In this document: positions 34,144-46,889 of the stretch, one piece after another | How positions within the stretch are numbered: the first letter of the stretch is position 1 | How the letters are laid out: each line of letters begins with the position of its first letter | DNA from: Incurvaria masculella | Taxonomy: Eukaryota > Arthropoda > Insecta > Lepidoptera > Incurvariidae | Assembly: GCA_946894095.1 (NCBI GenBank) | Contig: OX335650.1 | Span: forward strand, 7,378,001-7,442,000 | Length of the DNA stretch: 64,000 nt | Direction: 5' to 3' | Translations under genes and position numbers: made by a program | The notes under the pieces: model-generated | Database searches by the model: none | What the model was told of the DNA's origin: nothing | The model's input: the letters and a program-made list of their open reading frames with translations, nothing else

Positions 34144-34733
34144 CAAAATGTATTCTCAGATTTCAAAACATAAAAAAAAGGTTTTTGTGTTAGTTGGTGT
34201 TTTTCGGTTATGCTAAAACTTCTTGACGGTGTAGTGTCGTAAAGGTTACTTACTGCTGGGGTTTCCACCCAGCTAGAATCATTATGTTCCGTATGAAATC
34301 GCGTAGTCGGCGTAAACGGCAACGTCAACGTATTTCCGGCGACACGATACGTAAGTTGTCAAATCAAACCCAGACTCGCAAATGTTAGTTCGCGCCTACT
34401 GCGCGCGCTCTTCAAAATTTTGGTGGGAACATGAGGCTCCCAAAATGTTTTCTCAGATTTCAAAACAAAAAAAAGGTTTTTGTGTTAGTTGGTGTTTTTC
34501 GGTTATGCTAAAACTTCTTGACGGTGTAGTGTCGTAAAGGTTACTTACTGCTGGGGTTTCCACCCAGCTAGAATCATTATGGTCTGTATGAAATCGCGTA
34601 GTCGGCCTAAACGGCAACGTCAACGTATTTCCGGCGACACGATACGTTGTCAAATCAAACCCAGACTCGCAAATGTTAGTTCGCGCCTACTGCGCGCGCT
34701 CTTCAAAATTTTGGTGGGAACATGAGGCTTCGA
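34144..34733 (+). repeat. Tandem duplication, 297-bp unit
   Basis: Positions 34144-34440 are repeated as 34441-34733 with only a few changes. Both carry the same short minus-strand ORF, a by-product of the duplication. The later part of each unit shares blocks with the CACCTAAATTGGCG MITE family. Confidence 0.9.
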
Positions 34734-35962
34734 TCACAGCTTGTCTATGCAGAGAACAATGTTAGTCCTTCTCACACAATCACATATGCACATCCACTGA
34801 AACCCCTGAACGCGGTCTTAGTCTAAATTTAAAAACAAAATAACCAAAAATATATGAGATCACAGATGTTAAATATATTTTTATACAGTTGGTCAAAGCG
34901 AAATTCGCAAATGCGAATAAGCATTTTTCCGCATCGTTCATTACATACGCATTATATATATGTATTGAACATCTTTTTCCCCGACAAGGGAATCTCTCTT
35001 TTCCTACCTCATATGAGAACGGCGATTAACAGAGCAGCTTTTGCTTGAAATTGAGAATAAAACAGTATGACCATGCAAAAATCAAGATTCGAAAAATCGA
35101 ATTCGACGTAAAGGTGTGTACAACATACTGAAAAGCTTAAATTTTCCAGCATTCCTTATGTTTCAAGTATTCATAAATGTCTATATACTTTGCTACGCTG
35201 ATAATTTCACAGGGTACAAGAATGCGCCTAGTTAATACAGACGGGTATATATGTACTTATGACAAAAAAATATTGTGAAAAATAAAAAATCTTAGAATAT
35301 AATAAAGTTTCACATTTGTGCGAGAAAGTCTCAGCGCAATATGTGTACTAGATATTTCCATCCTAGTGCATATTGAAATAATCAAAAGAGCCACAAATAC
35401 CTATCACATACGAGTAATATAATAATACGCTCTCTGAAGCATTGACGTTTGCTTTGGTTATGTCGATGCTCTGAAGAGCCATAATATATGTATTCTATGG
35501 AAAGAGTCCTGAGAACCCTGCGTGTTGGCGCACCAAGAGCTCTATTCACTGCGGTTCCCACGACATTCCGTTTGCAACATGTTTTACGTTAAGTATATGT
35601 TTCAACTTTATACTTGATCCACGGCCGTTATGTCATTTCCTTCTCATAATTAGCGCATTAGCCTCTCATCATTCAATCAAACTTAACTAACGGCATTAAA
35701 AACCGGAGTTTACTAGCTTCGAGTAAATCATATGAAAAACTGGCCAACACATTTATTTCTTGTGTGAATTCGACCAAGGAGTCAAATACACCCTTTTTAA
35801 AATGATAAATTAGTCAAAATACTTAAAAACTATTTGAGAACCTGTATTATTTTCTGTTTAAACCAAACCCTAGAAAAAAATAAAAGGGAGGTTATATTTG
35901 AACACCATTCATCGTCACTTTTCACCGGAAGGTAATACTTTGAACGTTATTTGACTATCCCA
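34734..35962. other. No gene recognised
   Basis: AT-rich DNA without recognisable elements. Confidence 0.35.
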
Positions 35963-36127
35963 AGCCCCGATTGCACGAAGAGACTGAGCTGAGTTAATCA
36001 ATGTTCAAACACGTCACTTTGAATGAACCGCATGGAGATCCTTCCATACTGTCCATACAAAGTGACGTGTTTAATCATACATTGACGTTGATTTTGATTT
36101 TTTGTCCTTTTGTGCACTCGGCCTAAG
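35963..36127. mobile_element. Short MITE, copy 1 of 2
   Basis: About 165 bp; matches 52574-52740. Ends are GCCCCGATTGCACGAA and TTTTGTGCACTCGGCC, imperfect inverted repeats, with paired ACACGTCACTTTG and CAAAGTGACGTGTTT inside. Confidence 0.65.
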
Positions 36128-37984
36128 TAGATGTTTTGTGACGTAGGTAGGTCAAGATGTAGCACAATGTATTGCTTTAGCATGATTGAGCGTTCTTGTG
36201 GCTTCGGTAGATGCCTTTTTGGCGGCCTTTCGCGTCCATGATATGGTGCGCGGTTCGATTACCGAGTCCTTCTCCCTCCAAACGCCGCCAGGGGCAGCGC
36301 AGAAAACATCTGGATCGGATCTGGTTTCTGCGCAGCCGTTGGGACTTTAGAAGTGGAAGGACTCGGAACTCGGCAGCATACTGCCACAGAAAATATATAG
36401 GATTACATCCAGTAGCTCAACTCCATACAAACTCCCTATTTCGTGCACCTATACAGGCACATTTCGTTTGTATGGTCTTTAGGCTAGTTTCGCGGTGCTG
36501 AACTGGCGCGAATGGTCCTTCGAAGTCATCTTTTTAAATATAACAGCAGTGCTGTGACAACCCCGACACTCGATGGAGGGAAGGTATTTATCTCAAAAAT
36601 CGCCTGAGTTGAGCTATTTCTGTGACCCCGGTCGCAAAGCTATGTATATATCTACTGTGATACTGCCGCCCACCGTCAGTGCATTGGCTACACAAATTGC
36701 GATCTACATATTTGTACATTGGCGGACACGTTGAGGTATACAGTGAAAAATTCCTCCCTTGGCCCTGATCTTGAACCCTTGGTACCATATGCAGTACTTT
36801 CGTCTTGCTTAGAAATAAAATTTGCAAAGGCACGCCCTATCAGGGTAGCTTTGGATGGCACTTTGTCCCTTCTCGTGTCTCTTGATCCCTACAAATACCC
36901 ATTAGGGAATATAAGAGATTAAATAGAGTAGTTATGATATTCGTGGTGTACACCCGTCATATAATCCGTCATATTACCCGTCAAGGGAGAAGAAATGACA
37001 TGTAACGTACGTATGACCGCGTTCATCATACAGGCTTCATACGTTTTCGTACGTTTGTGGCCAATCTTCATCCAGAGTCGCATTCGTTGGGATGAAATAA
37101 ATTTGACATTCAAATGCATGGAATGTAGACCCTGTGATTCCCTTACACAGATTCTTTAATATTCTTACGTTTACATTCGCCCCTAGAACCAAGTTTGCAA
37201 GACATGATTCCTTCCACGGTTTGCAATCGCGGGCAACTGTCAAATTTGACGTTTCTGCTCGCGCTGCGAGTTTGTGTCGCTGGCGGTTATCAAGATAATA
37301 CAACAATCATTTATCCTCAGCATTACCTAAGACAGTTGCCTTTGAAGTCCGGCTTTGTGTCTTCAAATATACGAGAGAAGTAAATTTACCTAGGTATGCG
37401 ATATTCTTCATGGTGTCAAATATTTTTTAAGTAAATTTGCAAGAGACAGCTAATCAAAACTTACTAGATGAACGCTATAAGTAACATTCTGGCAGTTATC
37501 AAATAGGTGGCTGAATTGTTTTGGGTGACCCCAGAATGTTAAATAGTTGTGCTGGGTATAGGTTATGAACACACCGTTTTGCCCAAACGTTTATTAAAAT
37601 TTGGTTTTAAAACCATACAACTATTTATGAGGATCTTTACAAGATGGCAACATTTCCAAAAAAATTTAAAAAACAGTATAACTTTTTTTGAACTCCTTAT
37701 TTTAGGCATATAATACAAATAATGTTTGAAAATAACGATAGTGAAATGTACTAGCAATGAAGTAAAACAATAATTCTTTTTGTTTTTTTTAAATAAGATT
37801 GTGAAGGCTTTGCTTTCATAAATGAATATCATCTACATATCCTCTCTGTAGCATTAAGATGGAGAAATGGATTGGAAGGTTCTTAATCTCAACTTAACAA
37901 ATCTAGTTATCTAATTTAATAAGGTCTGGTGACAACTAGTTTTCTAGCCTAGACAATCCCATATTTATCTGTTTTTAAAAAAAT
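36128..37984. other. No gene recognised
   Basis: Includes a moderately GC-rich part at 36200-36400 with an 11-bp stem CCGAGTCCTTC / GAAGGACTCGG-like. An 89-codon Lys/Phe-rich minus ORF at 37832-37563 is probably AT-driven. Confidence 0.35.
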
Positions 37985-38107
37985 TAAGGGCCCTTTTTCA
38001 CCTACTGCTGATTATAATCGCTCCATATTAAGGGCCTTTCTTAGCAGCTTGCAATCAGTACGGCCCTTTAAGTGTCGATTAAAATAAATCAGCACTTGGT
38101 GAAAAAC
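37985..38107. repeat. GCACTTGGTGAA family fragment
   Basis: Matches the right half of 25078-25405, including CATATTAAGGGC, AGCTTGCAATCA and AATCAGCACTTGGTGAA. It lies 150 bp before the Shank-like exon. Confidence 0.7.
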
Positions 38108-38258
38108 ACCCCAAATACGCTCTCGACGGACACCATAACAAAATACGTGCGCAGGTTATTTGCACAGATGAAACGCGGTCCCCCAAAAATGTGAAGTGAT
38201 GTCAAATGTCGATATCGATACTTGTGCCGCTTCACCGAGCGTGTTTCCTTGTCCGCAG

Positions 38259-38291
38259 ATGTCGTAGTGCCGGCGGGCGGCGCGCGGCGGC
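38259..38291 (+). promoter_or_regulatory. 5' leader of Shank-like exon with minimal uORF
   Basis: If splicing uses the acceptor at 38257-38258, the exon begins ATGTCGTAG, a two-codon upstream ORF in frame with the main start, followed by 24 GC-rich bases to the main ATG at 38292. Confidence 0.35.
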
Positions 38292-38465
38292 ATGGAGGCG
38301 GAGTCGAGCGGCGGGGGTGGCGGCGCGGGGGTGGCAGCCGCACCGGACGGCTGGCTTCTTGTGCGCGTGCACGTGCCCGAGCTCAACGTGCAGAAGAGCC
38401 TGCAGTTCCCGCGCGACCAGCTCGTGTGGGACGTCAAGCAGCAGTGCCTCGCCGCATTGCCCAAG
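38292..38465 (+). CDS. Shank: Shank/ProSAP-like protein, first coding exon
   Basis: Encodes 58 residues, starting MEAESSGGGGGAGV and ending CLAALPK. The core VRVHVPELNVQKSLQF, then LVWDVKQQCLAAL, lines up with the start of the SPN domain of Shank proteins (pattern VRV-x-[IV]-P-[DE]-L-x3-K-x-L ... VW-x2-KQ-x2-L-x-AL). SPN is the Ras-binding-like N-terminal module of these postsynaptic scaffolds; in Drosophila the gene is Prosap. The exon opens after a pyrimidine tract and CCGCAG (38253-38258) and closes at CCCAAG then GTCAGT, a strong donor leaving phase 0. The remaining SPN, ankyrin, SH3, PDZ and SAM regions expected of a Shank were not found downstream, so the next exon is either outside the window or missed. 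The exon is strongly GC-rich against an AT-rich background. The assignment rests on about 35 residues. Confidence 0.62.
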
Positions 38466-40215
38466 GTCAGTTACCACGTGCACTACATTTGACTATGCGA
38501 ATGGAACGTGGCCGAACAGCGTTAGTGCAACCACAGAAATGTGAATGAATAAATGACCTGATTTTCTGGGTTAAGATTAAATCCGGATTTGGACCAATTT
38601 ATTATTTTTATCAAACCACCTCTTACTCTACAAAAACTACATACCTTTACATACATAGGTTTTTCTTTTATCAAAATCCTAGATGAAAAAAAAAATTACA
38701 TTTAATCCTCCGAGAGCGCTGTAACCAATGACTTCACGCCGGTGTCGATATCTGTTTTGCGATCGCTGACACATCTCCAATCGAGCCACAAGTGTTCTGG
38801 TGCCAGAAAGCACGAAGATCTACCACGGTAAATGCAATGCAATGAGTAAGTCATGAGTGTTGACGTTCTGGGGGTTAAAATAACATGGCTGTCGCACCCC
38901 CCTTTATGCGTCGCTGCATTTTCTAACGACGAGTAGGTATCCGTTGTATTGTGCATGACCAAACAAATTTTTAGAGTCGCAGGTCGTCACGATGCTGACC
39001 TCTGAATGTTATTGTTTTATTGGTTTTAGATTAAACAATAAAAAATAAATTATATTTTCATCATCAACCGCTTCTATCGATGCCTCCCTTACATCCCACT
39101 TCATCGACTGCTTATTTATCTCTTCTAAGACTATCTATGGCGCTGCCTCAGATAATGTTTTCCCAATACAACAGAGATACTGGGTATTTGGAATTGGGAA
39201 AACATTAATAAATTATTTTCTGCTGCGTGTCGGCTCCGGACCAAGCGCATGGCCCGCGAGCTGCTGAGATGGACGTGGGTGGCAGCGCAACGCGAACCGT
39301 CGCATTCAATGACATCAACTTCTGCAACTTATTTGCAATTCATAGTAGTACCTCTATAAATCTAACGTATCACTTATCTTCCTACTCCTGATTGCATGTT
39401 GCTTAATAATACTCTGTGATAATTAACTTATTGCAAATTCGTTATATTTAAACATTACGATTGGTTCCACCCAACGAGAAATTAACCTCTCGTTGGTTCC
39501 ACCTGATGAAACCTGCCAGCAGAATCATTTTAATGTTTATAACAGTTTTGTTTTTGCATCAATCTCTAGAAATAAAAATTCCTTCATTTAAACGCTTTCG
39601 GTTTACAATGTTGCTCGCACAAAAACAAGTTTACAGAAAAAAACTGAAAAATCCACAGATTAGGCATGTATATCTTTCGCAATTAAAAAAAAGAGAAAAA
39701 TAGCAAGATGTCTGAAAAACATAAATGAAATTTTATTCATTGATGATAGCAAATCGCATTGATGGCAATTATTTTATTAAATATGGCGATATATTTAACA
39801 AATATATTGTATATATTTATTATTATATATAAATAAATCGAACGTTTTCTACAAATTGGATGCCTGATTGAAATGCAACGAACGTTCCTGTGAAGTGTAT
39901 AAGGCCTGTGGTATAGCTGTGCAGCGGTTAACAGGTATGCCTACGCCTCGATGTTTGTTCTTCAGCGATATCGGCTTGTTTGTACAGTCCGCTGCTTTGC
40001 ATATTGATTGCTCGTTGCGAGTTCCATATAGCGTTGCGTTGGTGGCATGATAGACACGACTTGTAAACGAAGTATTTACAAAGTACCTAACATGCAGCCC
40101 CGGAAATTGGTTTTACAAATCTCGGCCGAAGCTTAAAAGCTAAAAATTAAAATTAATTTCAAAAGTTGAATACAGATAGTTCAGGCAATTAAAATTTTAC
40201 AGAATGTACTTTTTT
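38466..40215. other. Presumed intron; nothing recognised
   Basis: AT-rich. A 9-bp perfect stem CCAACGAGA / TCTCGTTGG lies near 39470-39500. No exon continuing the Shank SPN domain was recognised. Confidence 0.35.
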
Positions 40216-40571
40216 TGTATGCAACCTGACATGGATGGCTAATACCACACAACTACCGTTATGATATTAGCCAAATACACCATATTTCCAAAGAAATTAG
40301 GTCCCATGCCCGGACCTTTATCAGCACGGCTACATTTTACTGTAACACGGATATTTATTTATTGCCGTTTCGGCCATCTTTTAATACAATGCGATGGTAC
40401 CTACAGTTTTTTACTTGGATTCCGAACCATGGAGCAGCTCGCATTCGTGACGAAATGGACTTATCCAACTCAGAAAGCGAAAAAAAGTGGTGCATGAATG
40501 TGGCGAGGATGTGAACCTAGACCTCTGGTATGCTAGGCAAGTCCTCGCGCCACGAGGCTAAGAGCCGCTTG
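40216..40571 (-). repeat. SINE-like repeat, near full length
   Basis: Read on the minus strand it has a tRNA-like head (GGACTTGCCTAGCATACC, AGGTTCACATCC as a B-box-like element), then the GCTGCTCCATGGTTCGGAAT body, CGGCAATAAA, and a downstream part with GGCATGGGACCTAATT. Likely pol III-derived. Confidence 0.55.
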
Positions 40572-41454
40572 TAATTGCCGCTATTTTATTAGGTACATAT
40601 TACCAGGCCTTCCTCGAACATTTATCTTGGCTGGTCTGCCGCGCTCTATATTTTCGACTCCGCCACACTCAATATACATATAATATCCAGTCGAGCAACA
40701 TCGTCATGGGTACCATTTCTGGTTCCCGAGGGAGCACCGATACGATATGATTGAGTATTGACAACCTCGTTTATCTTAATTATGAACTTACGCAACAGAA
40801 ACATATTTTAGGTCTATATATCAAATGTGCTGCAATAAATAAACGTCTTCATTATTTTTCCATTGCTAAAACAATCCGTTTTTTTTCATTTGCATTTAGT
40901 ATATCAATAAATCAATAAATAAAAAAAATAAAATTAAAACCAAGCCACCAAATCGAAAGTCAGTGCCCTTAGACCTTTCGTTAGACCACATGAATAAACA
41001 CCTATAGGTACATTGTAAATCATTGTTGTATGTACATATTTGCTAGCGTCTACACGTGTGGTTAGATTCTTTGTCGCACAAACGTATAGCCCTTTGGTGT
41101 GACCTATTTATGGTGCCTCAGTTTAGTCTTTGTCGTCTTTTTCCACCAAGACCCCACATTAATAATAACTGTTTTTTTTGTGAAAAACTTTACAAAACAT
41201 TTTGAGTTTGTTTTCCTCGATCTTCCATCGAATAGTTCAGCCATTTCGGGATAATTTAAACATATGTATACCATGTGTATACCTATATAATTATTAATTC
41301 TCAGCTCAGTACATGTTATAACGCTTGCTCATTATATCCTCGCTCGTTATACCCTAAAGTGGTCCACTAGAAAATACTTCCGGCATTTTTTAATGCAATA
41401 ATGACATACAATATATATGCGTACTTAGCAACATGCGCTCTAGGTACATTTTAT

Positions 41455-41575
41455 GTAACTGGACATGTATTGCTAATATCACGCCTACTGTCATGATATT
41501 TTTCATTGCCGCTTCGACCATCGTTAATTCGATGCGATGATATCAACTCGGGCGAGATCAACTCTTCCACCTAAT
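41455..41575 (-). repeat. SINE-like repeat fragment
   Basis: Contains TAACTGGACATG, ATTGCCGCTTCGACCATC and GATGCGATGATA blocks of the family. Confidence 0.45.
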
Positions 41576-41680
41576 CAGTAAGGTTAGGAACCGATAGTTT
41601 TTCGTTAAATCCTCTTCACGTAAGACGAATCCCTCAGTTGGCTCTTACGACATGCACTGCAAGAAATGCAGTGGGGCCAT

Positions 41681-41775
41681 TTTTAGGGTTCCGTACCCAT
41701 TTTTTTTACATAAATTTTTTACGATGGTACGGAACCCTTCGTGTGCGAGTCCGACTCGCACTTGGCCGGTTTTTT
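41681..41775 (+). repeat. GGCCAAGTGCGAG repeat, internal deletion
   Basis: Both ends are present (TTTTAGGGTTCCGTACCC and CACTTGGCCGGTTTTT) but the middle of about 200 bp is missing, including the microsatellite. Confidence 0.8.
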
Positions 41776-42149
41776 CAACAGCACTAGGTATTTTTTATAT
41801 ACATTGTATGTGTATTACTATTACATAAGATCACCGAACAGCTAGTCTTCCAAGTGTACTGTGTACATGTAAAAAACTACATTTGGCTCAATCACTCACC
41901 ACTCTGCTCTCACCACTTAGGCTGAGATAAATAGTTACAGCTGAAACTTACCAAAAGTAAAGTGTTAAAAGTGACATTTCGTCGATACAAAATGTGTTAA
42001 AGTTACGGTAAAAAGAACCTTTTTTCTTTAGTTTGAATTTCGGTTGCGACTATTTATTATCTCAGCCTCAGAACTTGCCAGAACAGTACCCGTAAGTCGA
42101 GTGACTGCATGAGAGTATACTGTGGGTACGTAAGAATCTATGTTCTCAA

Positions 42150-42669
42150 GGCGGGCCATCCCGCTCAACTCCCCATACAAACGGGGAAAGAAGATCACGC
42201 CCATATTTCTTGTCAAAGATCCCAAATTTTGCTCAAAATAGCTTTATTTGATCGAACTAGATGTCTGATGACCGTTGGCATTGTAAATTTGTTTTTGTTT
42301 TCCAAGTTATAAGTCCGAAAGTTCGAGTTTTTCTCGCGTTTTATACAATAACTTTGGTGGTTTATTACGCAATGATAAAGTAAGAACATCTTAAAAAGAT
42401 TAGTCATCAGACATAGCTAATTTAATCAAGATATGTTTGATTATTTTTGACTACAGCGGTCGTGGCTTTAAGCTATAAGTCATTTTGTAATTAAAATGTT
42501 CGTAAATCTTGCGTAAATACACTATGCACATTGTCTTTTTTGTGGACATGTTGCATCTTCCTCATCACGGAGCCGGTATTTTTCTTTGAAACACAGAAGG
42601 TCCCAGAGCGCAACAGCACGGTTTTGTACCGTACCCGCGAATGAGTTAGTCCCGCCGGGTTGGGCCACC
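42150..42669 (+). mobile_element. TTAA-type MITE
   Basis: The left terminus is degraded (flank TCAA, then GGCGGGCCATCCCGC); the right is intact, GGGTTGGGCCACC then TTAA at 42670-42673. About 520 bp, non-coding. Confidence 0.8.
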
Positions 42670-42976
42670 TTAAAGGTATTCTGTGCTACGGCTTTTGTGA
42701 CTTCGGATTCCGACGGTTAGGTCCCCCGATCCACCGCCCGCGCCGCGTCCGCACCGTCGCCGCCGCGTCCGAAGATCATAATCTCGCTAGATCCATGATC
42801 GCGATTCACAAACGATTTAATTACCAATTGTGGGCCCGTTATTTTATAGTTACCTTTACCGTTTCTCTGATTTTGAGTGTCATCTCTCAGCAGAAAAAAA
42901 ACGGCAGTCTCGCGAACTAAGGATTTCGTGTCATACCTTTTTAAAACTAATAAACCACCTCTTAGAAAGATTTTAC

Positions 42977-43308
42977 TTTTTAGGGTTCCGTACCTAAAGG
43001 GTGCCAACGGAACCCTATTACTAAGCCTCCGCTGTCCGTCCATCCGTCCGTCCGTCCGTCCGTCCGTCCGTCCGTCCGTCTGTCCGTCTGTCCCAGGGCT
43101 GTATCTCAGTAACCGTAATAGGTAGATAGCTGAAATTTTCACAGAGTGTGTATTTATTTTGCCGCTATAACAACAAATAGGTAAGATTAAATAATAATAA
43201 TAATTAAAGGGGGCCTCCATACAAAAATCGTGATTTTTTTGTATTAAATCTTTAACGATGGTACGGAACCCTTCGTGTGCGAGTCGGACTCGCACTTGGC
43301 CGGTTTTA
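42977..43308 (+). repeat. GGCCAAGTGCGAG repeat, full length
   Basis: Complete copy with a long (CCGT)n run at about 43033-43090. A 192-codon minus-strand ORF crossing it is a by-product of the repeat. Confidence 0.88.
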
Positions 43309-43716
43309 ATTAATTTGTCGTTGGGATAGGATTATAAAGGATCGAGACTAGTGAGAAGGTATTTACGGAGGTTTAGATAAATCATTTGGGAAAAATACGT
43401 AAAACAGAGTGAATACTGGGTGACATGGGTAAAGCTTGGTCATATTCACAAAAGTGTTGCTCTATCAACAACCGGAACAATCCTACCTTTCTCTGTGTTC
43501 TATATGGCTTCCTTTCATCTATGGTAAAATCGATTCCGCGCTCGACTTTGCTGTATATACATTCATGCAAAAACAACAGCACTTTGAAATATGTAAAGCA
43601 TTACAAAACTATGTTATCACCCGTGAGCGCTTAAATCGATTTATTGTCGGTATTTAATTTAGTGATAGTGAACTGTGAACATCTTGCGTCCATTCCGTTT
43701 CGTATGCGTATGCGTA

Positions 43717-44001
43717 GGTTTCGTGCCTAATGAGCGCCAACGGAACCCTTTTACTAAGTCTCCGCTGTCCGTCCGTCCGTCCGTCTGTCTGTCTCAGGGC
43801 TGTATCTTGTGAACCGTAATAGGTAGGCAGCTTAAATTTTCACAGAGTGTGTATTTATTTCGGCCGCTATAACAATAAGTAGGAAAATTTAAAAAACAAT
43901 AGAAATTAAAGGTGGGAAAAAGCGTGTTTTGTTCTTTTGAATCTTGTACGATGGTATGGAACTCTTCGTGTGCGAGTCCGACTGGCTCTTGGCCGGTTTT
44001 T
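43717..44001 (+). repeat. GGCCAAGTGCGAG repeat, diverged
   Basis: The first hairpin is damaged; the rest, from GGAACCCTTTTACTAAG to GGCCGGTTTTT, is recognisable. Confidence 0.8.
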
Positions 44002-44757
44002 AACGTTCTTGGCCTCCTACCATACCCCTCGCGTCTTCGTTGAAAGAGCTCTTCTCTAAAAACCATTACCGAATGATATAATCGCAATCGTGGATTTCCA
44101 AGAAAATTAATCACCCGCCTGGATCCCTTACCTAGCCGTTAATTAAAATGAAATGTTGAGAAACTTGTGATCAACTCAATCAAGCATTTAACTGATTAAT
44201 TTTATTTAATCTGATTGCAATCATCATTGCAAACACTAAAGAAGGCGTCATGGGGTGTCTCAATCCCTGCGATGATGTATTGAATAGGGCGGTGTATAAG
44301 TTGGCTTTATACGAGGATTTTTTTGCGACGACACGAATTGTTTAGAATTGCTGGTTTAGGGTATGAGCGGGATTCCAATAATTCGGCCTTGCTGTTCAAT
44401 AAACCGACTAATATTATTACATTTAACTACTCATAAACTCAATTTATAGTTTCATTGAAATATTGTTAATGTCTTACACTTATATTAGAACCCGAACTAG
44501 TGCTAGTCGAAAGCGCTAATCCGTGCGCAAAACCAAAATATGAAAGTTTTGCGAAAATCAAATTTCACTTGTTAAGTACGATATTCAAATATATTTTTAT
44601 AACCCAGATATAAACCTATGGGATGTCTGTTTTTTTTTAAAACTATGTTAAGTTCTCCTTAATAGTAATTGTATGAACTATTTTAGGGGCCCGTTGCAAG
44701 AATTTCAAAAAAGGGACCTTCATCGGATTGCTCAGGTTCCTTTCTGTCTTTCGGTCA

Positions 44758-45055
44758 CACGCAGGTATCCAACCAACAAATTTTACTGGACAAACTGGAG
44801 TTTTATGGCGTTCGAGATGACCAATTATTTTTTTTAAATCATATTTCAAACAGCGAATACAATATGTCGAATTGAAACCAATTAATGAAAGTAACATATT
44901 AGTCAAGATTGATATATAACCCAATGTTATGTGGTATTCCACAAGGATCCGTTCCGGGCCCATGTAAATTATTTTCCAGACAATATAACAAATATATATG
45001 TTGATAATTTTATGTATTTAATGGATACGACATTACCGTTATCTCATTAATTTGA
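44758..45055 (+). pseudogene. Jockey/CR1-like reverse transcriptase relic
   Basis: Decayed piece of a non-LTR retrotransposon RT. One frame reads NQQILLDKLEFYGVRDDQ, the conserved segment after motif A. Another frame gives RIQYVELKPINESNILVKI, followed by CGIPQGSVPGP at about 44930-44962, the hallmark GxPQGS motif B. About 25 codons later YVDNFMYLMDTTLP stands where YADDT is expected, with the catalytic Asp pair lost. Several frameshifts and stops make it nonfunctional. Clade is judged from motif spacing only. Confidence 0.7.
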
Positions 45056-45164
45056 GTATCAGCGACATCTACATTTGAAGCATTGTAATCAGATTTTGAA
45101 AATAATTCGTCCTGCTTCCGACGAATGTTATTATTTTATTTATTTTTTTGTTAATTTTTTTTTA

Positions 45165-45496
45165 TTTGTTTATTTTTAGTGAATCTGAAGTACACTTACT
45201 AATTTGTCCTTTCCAATAAAAAAAGAATCACCGAAATCGGTTGGCGTTATATTGAGTTATTCGACCATTTGTCGCGCACATCTTAATACAAATTTAAGAC
45301 TTTTATGATTTTCTCATGAATATCATTGTCAGAACTTAACCAAATTAAAATGGGACCACTTGGGAAGCACTAGCTTTCATTTAAAAAAATAATCATCCAA
45401 ATAGGTTCACCCAGGCAAAAGTTATGAGGTAATAAACATAAAAAAAAAACATACAGACGAATTAATAACCTCCTCCTTTTTTTGAAGTCGGTTAAA
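45165..45496 (-). repeat. ACCGACTTC repeat, copy 1
   Basis: Reverse-oriented copy of 61775-62131. On the minus strand it starts ACCGACTTCAAAAAAAGGAG and ends near AAGTGTACTTCAGATTCAC. A common lepidopteran retroelement-like repeat; class uncertain. Confidence 0.7.
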
Positions 45497-45556
45497 AATT
45501 GGAGAGGCGTATGTCCAGCAGTGGACGCAAACACGCTGACTGACTGACTGAAGCAA
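45497..45556 (+). repeat. RTE 3' tail
   Basis: GGAGAGGCGTATGTCCAGCA then GTGGACGCAAACAC and a (TGAC)n tail match the last 60 bp of the RTE fragment at 30841-31180. Confidence 0.7.
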
Positions 45557-46508
45557 CTCCAAAAGTGTGTACCTTGTCGTTATTGCTGATTCGGTACCTG
45601 TTGTTTTCGGTACAATTGGTCTATCCCGGCACAGACTGATGTTTGCGCAAACACGGCGCGCTGCCCGAGAGCTATAATTGTTTTCCCGCCACAGAAGAGC
45701 CTGCGAAAAAACGCGGCCAATTTGCATGTTTACTCGGTTTGGGTTGGATCATACTGGATCCAAACGGCCGATGAAAATAGCCATAACACGTTCTATTCCG
45801 GGAGGTCACGACATTTCTGGTAACGATATGTATATGGCTGAATCTGGGTTCACAGGTTAGAGACCAACTCTCTGATGCCAAATATGTCGGTCTGCCTGCG
45901 CCCAGTGGTTGCGTTAGCCAGACTGGCTATACAAAATAGATGTTGGTATGTACCTGCTGATGAATATACTGACTATCTAGACATATTGATACCTATTCAT
46001 TATGCAACAATAACCAGTCGGTTTTATAATTTAATACTAAAATATACCTAAAGCTATATATGTAACCGAAATCACCTATAACTACGAAATGCAACGAAAG
46101 ATTTGTTCAGTTTTGGTATGACTAAGTAAGTATGTTCTGATACTTTCATGCTGCGTTATTTGCAGCCATATACCTTATCATATATTTTTCTTGTAACGAA
46201 AACTACTTTTCAGGCGCCTTATCTAGGTACATCAGAGGGTTGGTCTTTATCCTGTGAACTCAGTTTCAGCTATTTACGTTATCGTCACCATTTTTGTCGC
46301 GACCTCCTAGTCTATTCCGCAGCGCGAAACGAGCGCGGACAATATAACTTTTGCTTGAATTAGGAATAAGAAAAGTTTTTACTGTTGAACATTTTTAAAT
46401 ATGGAACGCACAGAAATGAGTAATTCCCTGTTTGTTTGCGGATTTGTGTGAAGCCGTATGCTTTTGTGTGCTTAATTGTTTTGAGAGTGCGAGATATATA
46501 ATAATGCG

Positions 46509-46638
46509 TTAGGGCGCATAAACCCCCTTTTCATCCAAGTTTATTGTTATCATGGTATCATATCAATATCTGCTAAAATAAAAAAAAATATCATACATAA
46601 TATAACATACTCCAAAGCCGTGGTTATATGCGCCCTAA
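46509..46638. mobile_element. Small MITE (TTAGGGCGCATA termini)
   Basis: 130 bp bounded by TTAGGGCGCATAAACC and the complement of TTAGGGCGCATATAACC. AT-rich interior, no target duplication identified. Confidence 0.5.
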
Positions 46639-46889
46639 TTATACCTAATTTGTTTATTAAAATTTAAACATATATAACCGTGTAATCTGTTTCAACATTA
46701 TGTAACTACATATAATACGACATTAGTATTTGAAAGTTTGTGCAGAATTTTCGTAGAATAATTAACATTATATTTCATAAACATACATTTAGTGCTTATT
46801 AAGACCACACAACACAAGTAATTATATTATGTAATACTTAGTATACTAGTAACTAACAATATGTATGTATTCTTTTCGGTGGGTTCTGC

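Noticed and set aside
42717..43295. 192-codon minus-strand ORF
   Set aside because: It runs through the (CCGT)n dispersed repeat; the same peptide pieces recur wherever the repeat occurs.
44643..44963. 106-codon minus-strand ORF with a CxxC
   Set aside because: Antisense to the recognisable GxPQGS reverse transcriptase relic.
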